Source of the DNA: an uncultured Anaerolineae bacterium
GTDB lineage: Bacteria; Chloroflexota; Anaerolineae; J036; Brachytrichaceae
NCBI GenBank assembly: GCA_938034415.1
Contig: CALHLE010000082.1
Span: 1 to 32,913, forward strand
DNA: 32,913 nt
Direction of reading: 5' to 3'
Both the position numbers and the translations under genes were made by a program. The notes beneath the pieces are model-generated. The model was given only the letters and a program-made list of their open reading frames with translations. It was not told where the DNA came from and did not search any database. Shown here piece by piece: positions 7,843-16,046 of the stretch. Each line of letters opens with the position of its first letter. Positions within the stretch are counted from its first letter, which is position 1.

Positions 7843-8826
7843 ATGTTCGACCTTCACAAACTTCGGGTTTTCGCGCAGGTGGCGCAGGCCGGCAGCTTCA
7901 GCCGGGCCGCCGAACGCCTGTTCATGTCACAGCCGGCGGTCAGCCAGCACATGAGGGAGCTGGAGGAGGCGCTGGGCGTCCGACTGTTCGAGCGCGGTCG
8001 GCGCGGCGTCGCGCTCACCGCCGAGGGGCGCGCGCTGCACGATTACGCACAGCGCATCCTCGCCCTGGTCGCCGAGGCGGAGAGCGCCGTGCTCAACGTG
8101 GCCAACCTGGCCGGCGGCCAGCTCAACATCGGCGCGACCCCTGGCGTCAGCGCCTACTTGCTGCCCGACTGGATCCGCGACTTTCACGAGCGTTACCCAC
8201 AACTGGTCGTGACGGCGCAAACGGCCACCACGCCCGAAATTGCCGACCAGCTCATCGGCCGACAGTTAGATCTGGGATTCGTCGAGGGGGACCTCGACGC
8301 TGCCGACGCCTCGCGCCTGAGCGCCGAGGTGCTATGCGATGTGCCGCAGTACGCGCTCGTCGGGCCGAAGCACCCCCTCTGGGCGCGCGAGTCGGTGGCG
8401 CTGCGAGAACTCGACGGCCAGGCGTTCGTCATGCGCCAACCCGGCAGCCGGTCGCGCCTGTGGCTGGATCGCATCCTGGAAGCGCACGGGGCGCGCCCGC
8501 GCGTGGCCGCCGAATTCGACAACCCGGAGGCGATCAAGCGCTCGGTGATGGGCGGCGCAGCGATCGGCGTGCTGCCGGCCTACGCGGTGCGCGCTGAACT
8601 GCAGGCCGGCGCGCTGCGCGCGCTGCGAACCGATGTTCCGCTTACCCGCGCGCTGCGGGCCGTATGGGGAAAGTCGGCGCCGCTCTCGCCCATCGCCCGC
8701 GCATTTCTGGCCTTCGCCGACGCCTGCGCGCGCGACGCGCACATGCGCCTGCCCCACGCGACGCCGACAAGCGCGCCCGCGCAACCGCGCGATGGGCGCG
8801 CTCGACGAAAGACCATCCTCTGCTGA
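7843..8826 (+). CDS. LysR-family transcriptional regulator of the divergent sulfur operon
   Basis: The 327-aa protein has the LysR winged helix-turn-helix at residues 1-60 (LRVFAQVAQAGSFSRAAERL, then SQPAVSQHMRELEEALGVRL), a linker helix, and a two-lobed substrate-binding domain from about 90 to 295. The effector domain resembles the CysB/CbbR-like group in layout (GATPGVSAYLLP, LDLGFVEGDL, GAAIGVLP). Length is slightly above the usual 290-310 because of a 30-residue Arg/Pro-rich tail. It is divergent from the rhodanese/persulfide dioxygenase operon, and the T-N11-A palindrome between them is the expected type of operator. LysR proteins usually activate the divergent genes on binding a small molecule and repress themselves. 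A sulfur-linked inducer here is inference. Confidence 0.9.
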   Translation: MFDLHKLRVFAQVAQAGSFSRAAERLFMSQPAVSQHMRELEEALGVRLFERGRRGVALTAEGRALHDYAQRILALVAEAESAVLNVANLAGGQLNIGATPGVSAYLLPDWIRDFHERYPQLVVTAQTATTPEIADQLIGRQLDLGFVEGDLDAADASRLSAEVLCDVPQYALVGPKHPLWARESVALRELDGQAFVMRQPGSRSRLWLDRILEAHGARPRVAAEFDNPEAIKRSVMGGAAIGVLPAYAVRAELQAGALRALRTDVPLTRALRAVWGKSAPLSPIARAFLAFADACARDAHMRLPHATPTSAPAQPRDGRARRKTILC

Positions 8827-8834
8827 GTCAGAGA

Positions 8835-8867
8835 GAGCGGCGCGGCAACCACGCGCTGCGGCCGCTC
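8835..8867. terminator. Stem-loop between convergent genes, possible bidirectional terminator
   Basis: GAGCGGC at 8835-8841 and GCCGCTC at 8861-8867 form a perfect 7-bp stem with a 19-nt loop. It lies just after the LysR stop and overlaps the last codons of the convergent membrane-protein gene. No T-tract follows on either strand, so the terminator call is weak. Confidence 0.35.
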
Positions 8868-9942
8868 ACGCTGCAGCCGACTCAAGCGCCGACACAGCGC
8901 GCGCTTTCACGCGGTTGTAGGCCCACAGCACGGCGCCGATGACGAGCATCAAAGCGCCCACGCTCAGATACTCGATAGCCGGGACGGCCGCGATGCGCAG
9001 AACGCTTGTCAGCGGCTGGCCCCAGTAGGCGACGCCTGCGCCAAGCACAAACGCCGCGACGATGCCGACCTTCCACGGGCGGGACAAGCCCAGCCCCCAC
9101 ATCTGCGTGACGACGAAGATCGCTAGAAAGCCGAACAGGAACATCGGCCACATCCCTCGCCCTTGCTGCACGGCTACCAGCGTGCCATGCGCAGCGACGC
9201 TCAGCTCCTGCACCAGCATCCACCACTTGTTGACGTGCACGCGCGTGAAGAACAGGCTGCCCTGCAACAGCAACAAGAAGGTATAGGCAAAGCCGACCAA
9301 GTGTCCCATCGTGTGCTCGGTCGGGTGATACCAGAAGGTGTAGACGATGGCCCAGGCGAAGACGTAGCCGTGATAACGCCGCGCCCAATCCACAACACGC
9401 TTGCTGAGCGGCGCTTTCTTGCCGAAAAACATCCCGCGCCGCTTGTTCTCCATCAGCAAGATCCACACCAGCATCAAGATCACGCTGCCCTGCGAACTGA
9501 AGATGCTCACGTCCTGCGCCAGGCCGTCGTAGAAGATGTGGGTCTGGACGAAATGCAACACCACGAACAGCGCGTTGACGCCCAGCGCGATCACGTTCAC
9601 GGGGTGCAAGCCGGCGGTGTATTTCTTCACGCGCGTTTGGGCATAGTAGATCAACCCCCAGATCGCGACCTGATGGATCGCATATAGCCCCCAGGCGCTC
9701 AGGCGCGTGACGAAGGTCGGCTCAGCCAGCTTCCAGTAGTACCAAGCGGGGCCTTGATCCGGCAGCTTCGGGAAGGCGGCCAGCCGATCTCCCCACAGCC
9801 AGATCAGGCCGGTGAAGGCGAAGCTGAAGATGACGCCGCCCCACAGCGCAATCTGTGCATATCTCGGCTCTTTCAGTTTCTCCGCATCCAACCACCACGG
9901 TTTGCGCGTTCTTGTTGCAGCAAGATCACCTGTTAGTTCCAT
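8866..9942 (-). CDS. Polytopic membrane protein with conserved-looking histidines, possible haem protein
   Basis: I do not recognise a named family. The 358-aa protein has a charged N-terminus of about 30 residues and roughly ten hydrophobic helices. Histidines sit in or at the ends of helices: AIHQ (about 90), LHFVQTH (end of helix 3), WYHPTEHTMGH (about 205-215) and VAAHG (about 250). Paired intramembrane histidines are typical of b-haem or quinone-reactive subunits, so an electron-transfer role is possible but unproven. Its ATG is preceded by an AGGTGG ribosome site. It lies downstream, on the same strand, of an exported molybdoenzyme that lacks an FAD subunit and needs an external acceptor. 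A 172-bp gap with a strong inverted repeat separates them, so co-transcription is uncertain. Confidence 0.75.
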   Translation of the reverse strand: MELTGDLAATRTRKPWWLDAEKLKEPRYAQIALWGGVIFSFAFTGLIWLWGDRLAAFPKLPDQGPAWYYWKLAEPTFVTRLSAWGLYAIHQVAIWGLIYYAQTRVKKYTAGLHPVNVIALGVNALFVVLHFVQTHIFYDGLAQDVSIFSSQGSVILMLVWILLMENKRRGMFFGKKAPLSKRVVDWARRYHGYVFAWAIVYTFWYHPTEHTMGHLVGFAYTFLLLLQGSLFFTRVHVNKWWMLVQELSVAAHGTLVAVQQGRGMWPMFLFGFLAIFVVTQMWGLGLSRPWKVGIVAAFVLGAGVAYWGQPLTSVLRIAAVPAIEYLSVGALMLVIGAVLWAYNRVKARAVSALESAAA

Positions 9943-10020
9943 TGAATTTCCACCTCACAAATCATGCTTCGATGTTGAAGTCCCACTTTTTTCAAGACAT
10001 GGTCAACCTTCTCACCTAAA

Positions 10021-10046
10021 GGCCAGACATGTCAGGTAGTCTGGCC
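10021..10046. repeat. Strong inverted repeat between molybdoenzyme and membrane-protein genes
   Basis: GGCCAGAC (10021-10028) and GTCTGGCC (10039-10046) form a perfect 8-bp stem with a 10-nt loop. The flanks extend it imperfectly (CACCTAAA before, TAAGGTG after), for about 15 paired positions. It sits 69 bp after the stop of the molybdoenzyme large subunit and 79 bp before the next minus-strand ATG. It could be a terminator or attenuator for the upstream genes, or an operator. Only a short T run follows on the minus strand. Confidence 0.5.
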
Positions 10047-10114
10047 TAAGGTGTTTGTAGGCAAGATCGGCGCTCGGCGCGCCCAACACCGGGGATACAG
10101 GTCGTCGCCCGAGT

Positions 10115-12370
10115 TCAGGCCGACAGCGCCGCCTTGACGCGCGCCGGCGTGAAGGGGATCTGGCGCAGCCGCTTGCCGGTCAGGGCGAAGAAGGCGTTGC
10201 CGATGGCCGCTGCCGTCGGGCCCATCGGCGGCTCGCCCACGCCGCGCGGCTTGCCGTCGCGGGCTGTATCCAGCAAGGCCACCTCGACGTGAGGGGCTTC
10301 TGCGATCGTCAACAGCGGATAGGCGTCGAAGTTGCGCGCGGCCACGCGGCCGTTCTCGATGCGCATCTCCTCCACCAGCGCCGAGCCGACGCCCCACATC
10401 ACGCCGCCTTCCGCCTGCGCCCGGACGCCATCGGGGTTGATGACCAGGCCGCAGTCCATGGCCAGGGCCACGTTGTGCACGCGAATTCGGCCGGCCTCGC
10501 GCTCCAGCGACACTTCGGCCACTTGCGCCACCACTGTGTCGGTGTCGGTGCTGCAGGCGATGCCGCGCGCGCGCCCTTCGGGGAGCGGCTTGCCCCAGCG
10601 GCCCAGTTCGGCCGCTGCCTCAAGCACAGCGCGCATGCGACGGCCCCACAGCGTGTCCGGCAGATGGCGCAGCCGCCATTCCAGGGGATCCACGCCGGCA
10701 GCGTGCGCCAGCTCGTCCATGAAGGACTCCACGGCGAAGGTGTTGGCCAGCAAACCTAACCCGCGCCAGGGGCCGGTCTTGATCGGCAGCGCGCGCCGCC
10801 AGACGATGGTATGCCGGTTGGGGATGTCGTAGAGCAACAGCGCGCCGCGATACGCGCCAAAGTCCGCGCCGACCAGGTCGGCCGCAACTTTGGGGAAGAA
10901 GGTGAACAGCACATCGCCGCTGGCCTGCTGATGCTCCAGCGCAACGATGCGACCATCGCGCACGCTCGCCGAGAGGCGATGATGCGTAGGCGGGCGGACA
11001 TAGCCGTTCTGCAGCTCCTCTTGGCGCGTCCAGCCGACGTGCACCGGCGCGCCGGCGGCCTTGCTCAATCGCGCCGCCTCGACGGCCACTTCCCAGCCGG
11101 CCTTGCGCCCGAACCCGCCGCCCAGGTAGGTCGCGCGCACCTCAACTTGCGCTTCCTTTAAGCCGATCGCCTGCGCCACGAAACGCCGCACGACGAATGG
11201 AGACTGTGTGCTGGCCCAGATCACAGCGCGGTCGGCGCTCACGTCGGCCAACGCCGCCTGCGCCTCCAGCGGGGACTGGATGGCGAACGGGCTGCGATAT
11301 TCGGCGGTGAGCGTCGGCGCGCGCAACTCACGCGGGGCATCACCGACCCGTTGCACGGTCACGCCGCCCGGCCCGCCAACGGTCATCGCCGCGTCAATCT
11401 CCTCCTGCTGCCACAGCTTGCCCGATTGCCATTCGGCCTCTAGCGCTTCGATGCCGGCGCGCGCCGCGGCGCGCGAAACGGCCACAACGCCGACGAAGCC
11501 GTTTTGCAGGTCAACGACCACCTTGCGCACGCCATCCACGCGCTCGGCCCGAGCCGTGCGCACCGACTTCAGCGTCGCGGTCAACGTGGGCGGCCGCAGC
11601 ACCGCACCGTACAACATACCCTCGACGCGAACGTCATAGCCATAGACCGCTGCGCCGGTTATCTTGTCGCGCGTATCCACGCGAGGGTGCGGCCGGCCGA
11701 TCACGCGGTACTCGCCGGCGGGTTTGAGCGCGGGTTTCTCCTTCGGCACCTGCCAGTTCGAGCGGTTCGCCGCCAGCGCGCCGAACGTGACGCGCCTGGA
11801 TGGGTCACCCTGAACGAAGAAGGCGCGGCCTTCCTGTCGAAGCGCGCCGGTCGGTTGGCTCAGCATGCGCGCTGCCTCGGCGCGCAGCATCTCGCGCAGC
11901 GTCGCCGCCGCTTCGCGCAGCGGGTTGAACATAGACGACACCGAGAAGCTGCCGGACGTGCCGGCCAGGTCCATCACCCCCTGACTCGTCGTCGCTTGAA
12001 GCACTTCCAAGTCTTCCGGCGCTAGACCCAGCTCCTCAGCGGCGATTTGGGCCAGCGCGGTATGCACGCCCTGCCCCATTTCGACCTTGGTCAAGAACAG
12101 CCGGACGCGGTTGTCCGGCAGCACTTCGAACCATGCATCGGGGTCGTTCGTGGCGCCGCCGAATCCGCTGACTTCGGAGAACGTCTCGGCCACTTTCAGG
12201 CGCGCCGCCGGCAGGCCCACAGTCACGCCCAAGGCCAATCCCGCGCCGGCCATGCCGACGCCGATCAGGAATCCACGGCGGGAGACGCGCCATCGGCGCT
12301 CGCCGGCGCTCGCCTCGCGGCTCTCGGCCTGGGGCGCGGAGCCGGCAGCTGCTCGGACAACCTCGCTCAT
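10115..12370 (-). CDS. Xanthine-oxidase-family molybdopterin-binding large subunit, Tat-exported (IorB-like)
   Basis: The 751-aa protein carries a Tat signal (SRRGFLIG at residues 30-37, then a hydrophobic Gly/Ala stretch). Aldehyde oxidase/xanthine dehydrogenase molybdenum-binding domains follow. Visible motifs are VEMGQGVHTAL near 95, GGGFGRKAG in the middle, and a C-terminal GVGEPP with the expected catalytic Glu713. Size and Tat signal match the IorB-like isoquinoline 1-oxidoreductase/membrane-bound aldehyde dehydrogenase group, which hydroxylates N-heterocycles or oxidises aldehydes and passes electrons through Fe-S clusters to a cytochrome. The ATG overlaps the stop of the [2Fe-2S] subunit gene by 4 bp. 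No FAD subunit is present. The true substrate cannot be told from sequence. Confidence 0.92.
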   Translation of the reverse strand: MSEVVRAAAGSAPQAESREASAGERRWRVSRRGFLIGVGMAGAGLALGVTVGLPAARLKVAETFSEVSGFGGATNDPDAWFEVLPDNRVRLFLTKVEMGQGVHTALAQIAAEELGLAPEDLEVLQATTSQGVMDLAGTSGSFSVSSMFNPLREAAATLREMLRAEAARMLSQPTGALRQEGRAFFVQGDPSRRVTFGALAANRSNWQVPKEKPALKPAGEYRVIGRPHPRVDTRDKITGAAVYGYDVRVEGMLYGAVLRPPTLTATLKSVRTARAERVDGVRKVVVDLQNGFVGVVAVSRAAARAGIEALEAEWQSGKLWQQEEIDAAMTVGGPGGVTVQRVGDAPRELRAPTLTAEYRSPFAIQSPLEAQAALADVSADRAVIWASTQSPFVVRRFVAQAIGLKEAQVEVRATYLGGGFGRKAGWEVAVEAARLSKAAGAPVHVGWTRQEELQNGYVRPPTHHRLSASVRDGRIVALEHQQASGDVLFTFFPKVAADLVGADFGAYRGALLLYDIPNRHTIVWRRALPIKTGPWRGLGLLANTFAVESFMDELAHAAGVDPLEWRLRHLPDTLWGRRMRAVLEAAAELGRWGKPLPEGRARGIACSTDTDTVVAQVAEVSLEREAGRIRVHNVALAMDCGLVINPDGVRAQAEGGVMWGVGSALVEEMRIENGRVAARNFDAYPLLTIAEAPHVEVALLDTARDGKPRGVGEPPMGPTAAAIGNAFFALTGKRLRQIPFTPARVKAALSA

Positions 12371-12846
12371 GCCGCCGCCTCACCACGCTGCGCAGCCATC
12401 TTCTGCTGCGCAGCCAACGCCGCCGATTTGATGCGCACGTAGCAACCGCAGCGGCAGTAATTCCGGCTCAGCGCCGCCACGATGTCCGCTTCGCTTGCGA
12501 CAGGATTCCGCTCGAGCAAGGCCACCACCGTCATGATTTGGCCGCTCATGCACCAACCGCACTGCGGGGTCTGATGCTCCAGGAACGCTTGCTGGACTGG
12601 GTGCAACGTCGCCCCGTCCGACAGACCCTCGACAGTGCGAATTTCTTTGCCTTGCAAGCCGGCCAGCGGCGTAATGCAAGCGCGCGTCGCCACGCCATCC
12701 ACTATGACGGTGCACGCGCCGCACAATCCCACGCCGCATCCGAATTTCGTGCCGGTCAAACCCAGCTCATCGCGCAACGCCCACAGCAGCATATCGCCAT
12801 GCGCGCCCGACACTTCACGCAACTTCCCATTGATCTTCAACTGCAC
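12367..12846 (-). CDS. Double [2Fe-2S] small subunit of the molybdoenzyme (IorA-like)
   Basis: The 159-aa protein has a plant-type ferredoxin domain with Cys37, Cys42, Cys45 and Cys57 (CGVGLCGAC then RAC) and an all-helical second-cluster domain with Cys96, Cys99, Cys131 and Cys133 (CGWC and CRCGC). This is the standard small subunit of xanthine-oxidase-family enzymes and relays electrons from molybdenum. It has no signal peptide, so it probably leaves the cytoplasm bound to its Tat-tagged partner. The start is GTG at 12846, supported by AGAGGTG just upstream; the overlapping ATG is out of frame and meets TGA after three codons. Its stop overlaps the large-subunit ATG by 4 bp. An Ala/Gln-rich C-terminal tail follows the second cluster. 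Confidence 0.93.
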   Translation of the reverse strand: MQLKINGKLREVSGAHGDMLLWALRDELGLTGTKFGCGVGLCGACTVIVDGVATRACITPLAGLQGKEIRTVEGLSDGATLHPVQQAFLEHQTPQCGWCMSGQIMTVVALLERNPVASEADIVAALSRNYCRCGCYVRIKSAALAAQQKMAAQRGEAAA

Positions 12847-13152
12847 ATTGCACCTCTGGTCAGCTCATCCTTTGTCTCGCAATCGCCTGCGCCAATGCGC
12901 AGCCTTTTGCATCGGTGGATTCGCCCGACATGCGCCCAGGCGTCGCGCCGTCCCGTTTGACGACCGGGGCATTTCTGCCGGCAGTCTAGCGACCAAGATA
13001 AGCCAAAGCTGAGATGGCGAATAGCCCTGTGTGATATTGTCAAGCGCAGTCAGGTCGAGAGGGACTGAAGCCTAGCAGCCGGGGGACAAACACAGCGCCT
13101 GGGTGGGCAGAGGCAGCGCTTTCGCCTTGCCCGAACAATTCTCTCCTCTCAC
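12847..13152. other. 306-bp gap: leader of the molybdoenzyme genes with a small hairpin
   Basis: No convincing gene was found. Seen here: a perfect hairpin CTGCGC-CAAT-GCGCAG at 12887-12902, about 40 bp upstream of the small-subunit start and adjoined by a CCTTTTG run on the plus strand; and a TTGACA on the minus strand (13043-13038) that could be a -35 box, though no good -10 lies at the ideal spacing. I could not match the leader to the molybdenum-cofactor riboswitch from memory. Confidence 0.4.
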
Positions 13153-14511
13153 TCAGCCGACGGACGCCGTAGCCACCCCACACCAACGCATAGCGAAGAT
13201 GGCCAGCGTGCGCGCGACCGCGATAACCGAGTCAAGCTCAACATACTCGTTTGCGGCATGCAGGCCGGCCCCGTCCGGCCCCCAAGCCAGCGCCGGAACG
13301 CCGAACAACCCTGCAAAGCGCGTGTCCAGGCCGGCGGTGATGCCGGCCAGAATCGGCGGTTCGTCCGCGTCAGGGTCAGGGCGCACGTCGCGCAGGCATT
13401 GGGCAAACGTCTGCACAAACGGATGACGCTCATCCTGCAGCCAGGGATCGGTATGCCATCCGAAGAACTCGATGCGCGGCGGATGCTCGCGCAGCCAGGC
13501 GCTGCGCCGCGCGACGGCGTGGATGCGTTCGGCGATTTCGCGCTTGACGCTCGCCTCGGTCTCGCCGGGGACGAACGACATGCGCACTTCAATCTCGGCG
13601 CGTCCCGGCACCGTCGAAGGCCAATCGCCGGCGCGCACGACGCCGACGTTCAAATGACACGAGCGCCCCGCCGTCGGATCGAGCCGCTCGAACAGCTCAT
13701 GGCGCAGGCCGGCGGCGCGCTCGCGATCCCACTCGTCGAGTGCGCTGATGATCGGCGCCATCTCGACGGCTGCGTTGACGCCCTGATGCGCCCGACCGGC
13801 ATGGGCGCTTCTGCCTTCGACCACGACGCGGAAGTAGAGGATGCCGGGATGGGCAATCGCAACGTCGCGCCAGTGCGGCTCGGTCGCGATGAAGCCATCG
13901 GCCAGGTAGCCCCGCATGAAACACGCCAACGTCCCTCCCCCGCCGCCGGCTTCTTCTTCGATCACGCTCTCTAGGATCAGGTCGCCTTTCAACCGAACGC
14001 CAATTTCCTTCAACGCCCGCGCGGCGAACAAGCTGGCGATCAGCCCACTCTTCATGTCTTGTGCGCCGCGCCCATACAAGCGACCGCGCCGGCCTGCGCT
14101 CGGCGGACCAGGCACGGCCAAAGGCGCGCCGGGCAACACCACCTGCCCGGCAAACGGGTCTACTACCCAGGCGCTCCGCGGCTCCGGCGAGACGACGTCG
14201 GTATGGCCGTTGAGGATCAGCGAGCGCCCGCCGCCCGCGCCGGCCCACGTGGCGACCACATTCGGCCGGCCCGCGAACGACACGCCGGAATCCACAAACG
14301 CCGGATGCTGTCGCAACACCTCGCGGTCGGCTTCAAAGACGTCCACGTCCAGCCCGGCTGCCATGTAGCAATCTCGCATGAAGGCCTGCGCCTCAGCCTC
14401 GTGGCCGACGAGGCTGGGGATGCGTACAAGCTCGACGATCGTGTCAGTCAGCTCATCGGCGTGCGCGTCGAGCCAGGCGTCAAGGCGTTCGAGCAAGGAT
14501 TGGTCTTCCAC
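13153..14511 (-). CDS. M20-family metallopeptidase / ArgE-DapE-like deacylase
   Basis: The roughly 452-aa protein has the full M20 dinuclear-zinc signature: NGHTDVVSP, GRGAQDMKSG (bridging Asp), the catalytic EEEAGGGGG, ATEPHW and, near the C-terminus, GLHAANEYV. A lid/dimerisation domain begins at the HAGRAHQG region. Family members remove acyl or aminoacyl groups from small substrates such as acetylornithine, succinyl-diaminopimelate or dipeptides; the substrate here cannot be assigned. The protein is cytoplasmic. The start is uncertain. The frame is open back to a TTG at 14631, but that stretch overlaps the end of hemW and is Arg/Cys-rich and unlike the family, and there is no in-frame ATG. 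The GTG at 14511, just before the EDQSLLERLD helix, is the best choice but has no clear ribosome site. Confidence 0.88.
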   Translation of the reverse strand: MEDQSLLERLDAWLDAHADELTDTIVELVRIPSLVGHEAEAQAFMRDCYMAAGLDVDVFEADREVLRQHPAFVDSGVSFAGRPNVVATWAGAGGGRSLILNGHTDVVSPEPRSAWVVDPFAGQVVLPGAPLAVPGPPSAGRRGRLYGRGAQDMKSGLIASLFAARALKEIGVRLKGDLILESVIEEEAGGGGGTLACFMRGYLADGFIATEPHWRDVAIAHPGILYFRVVVEGRSAHAGRAHQGVNAAVEMAPIISALDEWDRERAAGLRHELFERLDPTAGRSCHLNVGVVRAGDWPSTVPGRAEIEVRMSFVPGETEASVKREIAERIHAVARRSAWLREHPPRIEFFGWHTDPWLQDERHPFVQTFAQCLRDVRPDPDADEPPILAGITAGLDTRFAGLFGVPALAWGPDGAGLHAANEYVELDSVIAVARTLAIFAMRWCGVATASVG

Positions 14512-14593
14512 GGCGCGGCTATTGTCGCTCAGCGCGCATTCGCCCTCACAATCGCAGGGCGGACGGCGCGCCGCCGAGTCATGCCACTGACGC

Positions 14594-15745
14594 TTACGCC
14601 AGGAATAGGCGCATCGCCTGATTGCTGACAAACCGCCCGCGCGCCGTCAGCCGGATGCGTTCGTCGGTGACTTCCAGCAATCCGCGCGCGACGCCCTGCT
14701 CCAGCGCGCGCGCGTAGAAATGGGCGACCGGCGCACCGTAGCGTTCGGCGAAGCGCGCTTGATCCACACCTTCGCGTAACAGCCGCAGACCCAGCATCAT
14801 CGTCTCGCCGCGCGAGGTCGCTTCGTCAATCTCCTCGCTGCCCAGCTCAACCGGCGCGCCTTGCGCGATGCGCGCGATGTAGTCGGCCGGCCGCCTGACC
14901 TTCCAATAACGCCGTCGGATCGTCGAACCATGCGCGCCTGCGCCGAAGCCGTAATACGGCTCATTGCGCCAGTAGATCAGGTTATGCGCGCACGCGCGGC
15001 CGGGCTTGCACCAGTTCGAGATCTCGTAGTGCTCAAAGCCCGCCTGGCCCAGCGCGTGCTCGGCGAACTCATACATGTCGGCGGCCAGGTCTGGATCGGG
15101 CAGGGGCACCTCGCCGCGGCGCGTCCAGTCGTGCATCGGCGTGCCCACCTCGATGGTCAGCGCGTACAGCGAGATGTGATCCGGGTCGAGTTCGAGCGCG
15201 GCCGCCACCGTTTGTTGCCAGGAGCGGAGCGACTGGTTGGGCAAGCCGAAGATCAGGTCGAGGTTGACGTTGTCGAAGCCGGCCGCGCGCGCAGCCGCGA
15301 TCGCCGCGCGCACCTCGTCCCAGCCGTGCTCGCGGCCGAGCAAGCGCAGCTCGTCCGAGTGGGCGCTCTGCGCGCCAAAGCTCAGGCGGTTGACGCCTTC
15401 GGCGCGCAGGGCGCACAGATAGTCCACGCTGACCGTGCCGGGATTGCACTCTACGGTGATCTCGCACCGCTCGGGCAGGTTGAACGCCTCACGGCAAGCG
15501 CGGATGAGCAAGCCGAGCTGGTCGGGGTGTAAGAGCGAAGGCGTGCCGCCGCCGAAGAAGATCGTATCGGCCGGCGCGCGCTCATCCTTTGCCTCACCCA
15601 CCCCGCCCTCGGCCAGGATTTCCCGGCGCAGCGCATCCACATACGGCGCAAACAGCGCGTCCAGGCCGACGTAGGTGTTGAAGTCGCAGTAGCTGCACCG
15701 CGCGCGACAAAACGGGATGTGCAGGTAGATGCCGGTGTTCATCAT
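14594..15745 (-). CDS. hemW: HemW, radical-SAM haem chaperone / coproporphyrinogen oxidase-like
   Basis: The N-terminus shows YLHIPFCRARCSYCDF, with the radical-SAM CxxxCxxC cysteines followed by Phe as in HemN/HemW proteins. FFGGGTPS, ECNPGT and the NLDLIFGLP strand follow. The C-terminal domain has AHNLIYW, matching the HNxxYW motif that marks HemW rather than true HemN. Length (about 383) is normal for HemW. HemW binds haem and inserts it into membrane respiratory enzymes, and does not act as an oxygen-independent coproporphyrinogen dehydrogenase. The start is taken as the first of two adjacent ATGs (15745). The ATG at 15766 would overlap the divergent small gene by 2 bp and adds only basic residues. 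The gene's end overlaps the frame of the downstream peptidase but not its likely start. Confidence 0.92.
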   Translation of the reverse strand: MMNTGIYLHIPFCRARCSYCDFNTYVGLDALFAPYVDALRREILAEGGVGEAKDERAPADTIFFGGGTPSLLHPDQLGLLIRACREAFNLPERCEITVECNPGTVSVDYLCALRAEGVNRLSFGAQSAHSDELRLLGREHGWDEVRAAIAAARAAGFDNVNLDLIFGLPNQSLRSWQQTVAAALELDPDHISLYALTIEVGTPMHDWTRRGEVPLPDPDLAADMYEFAEHALGQAGFEHYEISNWCKPGRACAHNLIYWRNEPYYGFGAGAHGSTIRRRYWKVRRPADYIARIAQGAPVELGSEEIDEATSRGETMMLGLRLLREGVDQARFAERYGAPVAHFYARALEQGVARGLLEVTDERIRLTARGRFVSNQAMRLFLA

Positions 15746-15764
15746 GCGCCGCGTTAAGGATCGC

Positions 15765-16028
15765 ATGGTTTACTTGGGGCTGCGTGAGATTCGCATGATC
15801 GTCGGCATCGTCGGAGCGATCCTGTCGTTCTTCTTGTTCGTCAATGGCTTCGCGGCGTTGCGCCGGCCGCTGGACGAGCTGGTGAAATACGACCCGTTGG
15901 GCAAACGCCTGTTGGAGCGGCGCGGCGAAAAGTTCACCCTGCGCATGTATCGCCTGTTTGGCCTGGCCATGCTGGCGCTCGGGCTGGTCGCCGGATATGC
16001 GTCCGTCTATCGGCTGATGGGCGCTTGA
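15765..16028 (+). CDS. Small two-helix membrane protein, unknown function
   Basis: The 87-aa product has two likely membrane helices (about 11-31 and 63-84). They are separated by a basic/acidic cytoplasmic or external loop of about 30 residues (RRPLDELVKYDPLGKRLLERR). The ATG at 15765 is preceded by AAGGA four bases upstream; an ATG at 15729 in the same frame has no ribosome site and overlaps hemW. It starts about 20 bp from the divergent hemW start and ends 18 bp before the convergent sugar-phosphate transferase stop. I do not recognise the family. The GC-rich third codon positions and membrane pattern support a real gene. Confidence 0.65.
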   Translation: MVYLGLREIRMIVGIVGAILSFFLFVNGFAALRRPLDELVKYDPLGKRLLERRGEKFTLRMYRLFGLAMLALGLVAGYASVYRLMGA

Positions 16029-16046
16029 GCCATCCCAGGCGCGGCG

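Noticed and set aside
12847-13010. Molybdenum-cofactor riboswitch ahead of the molybdoenzyme genes
   Set aside because: Only one small hairpin is evident and I could not match the conserved core. A covariance search would be needed.
12837-13043. 68-codon minus-strand frame upstream of the [2Fe-2S] subunit
   Set aside because: It has no ribosome site, Arg/Cys-rich composition and overlaps the start of the small subunit. It is better read as leader.
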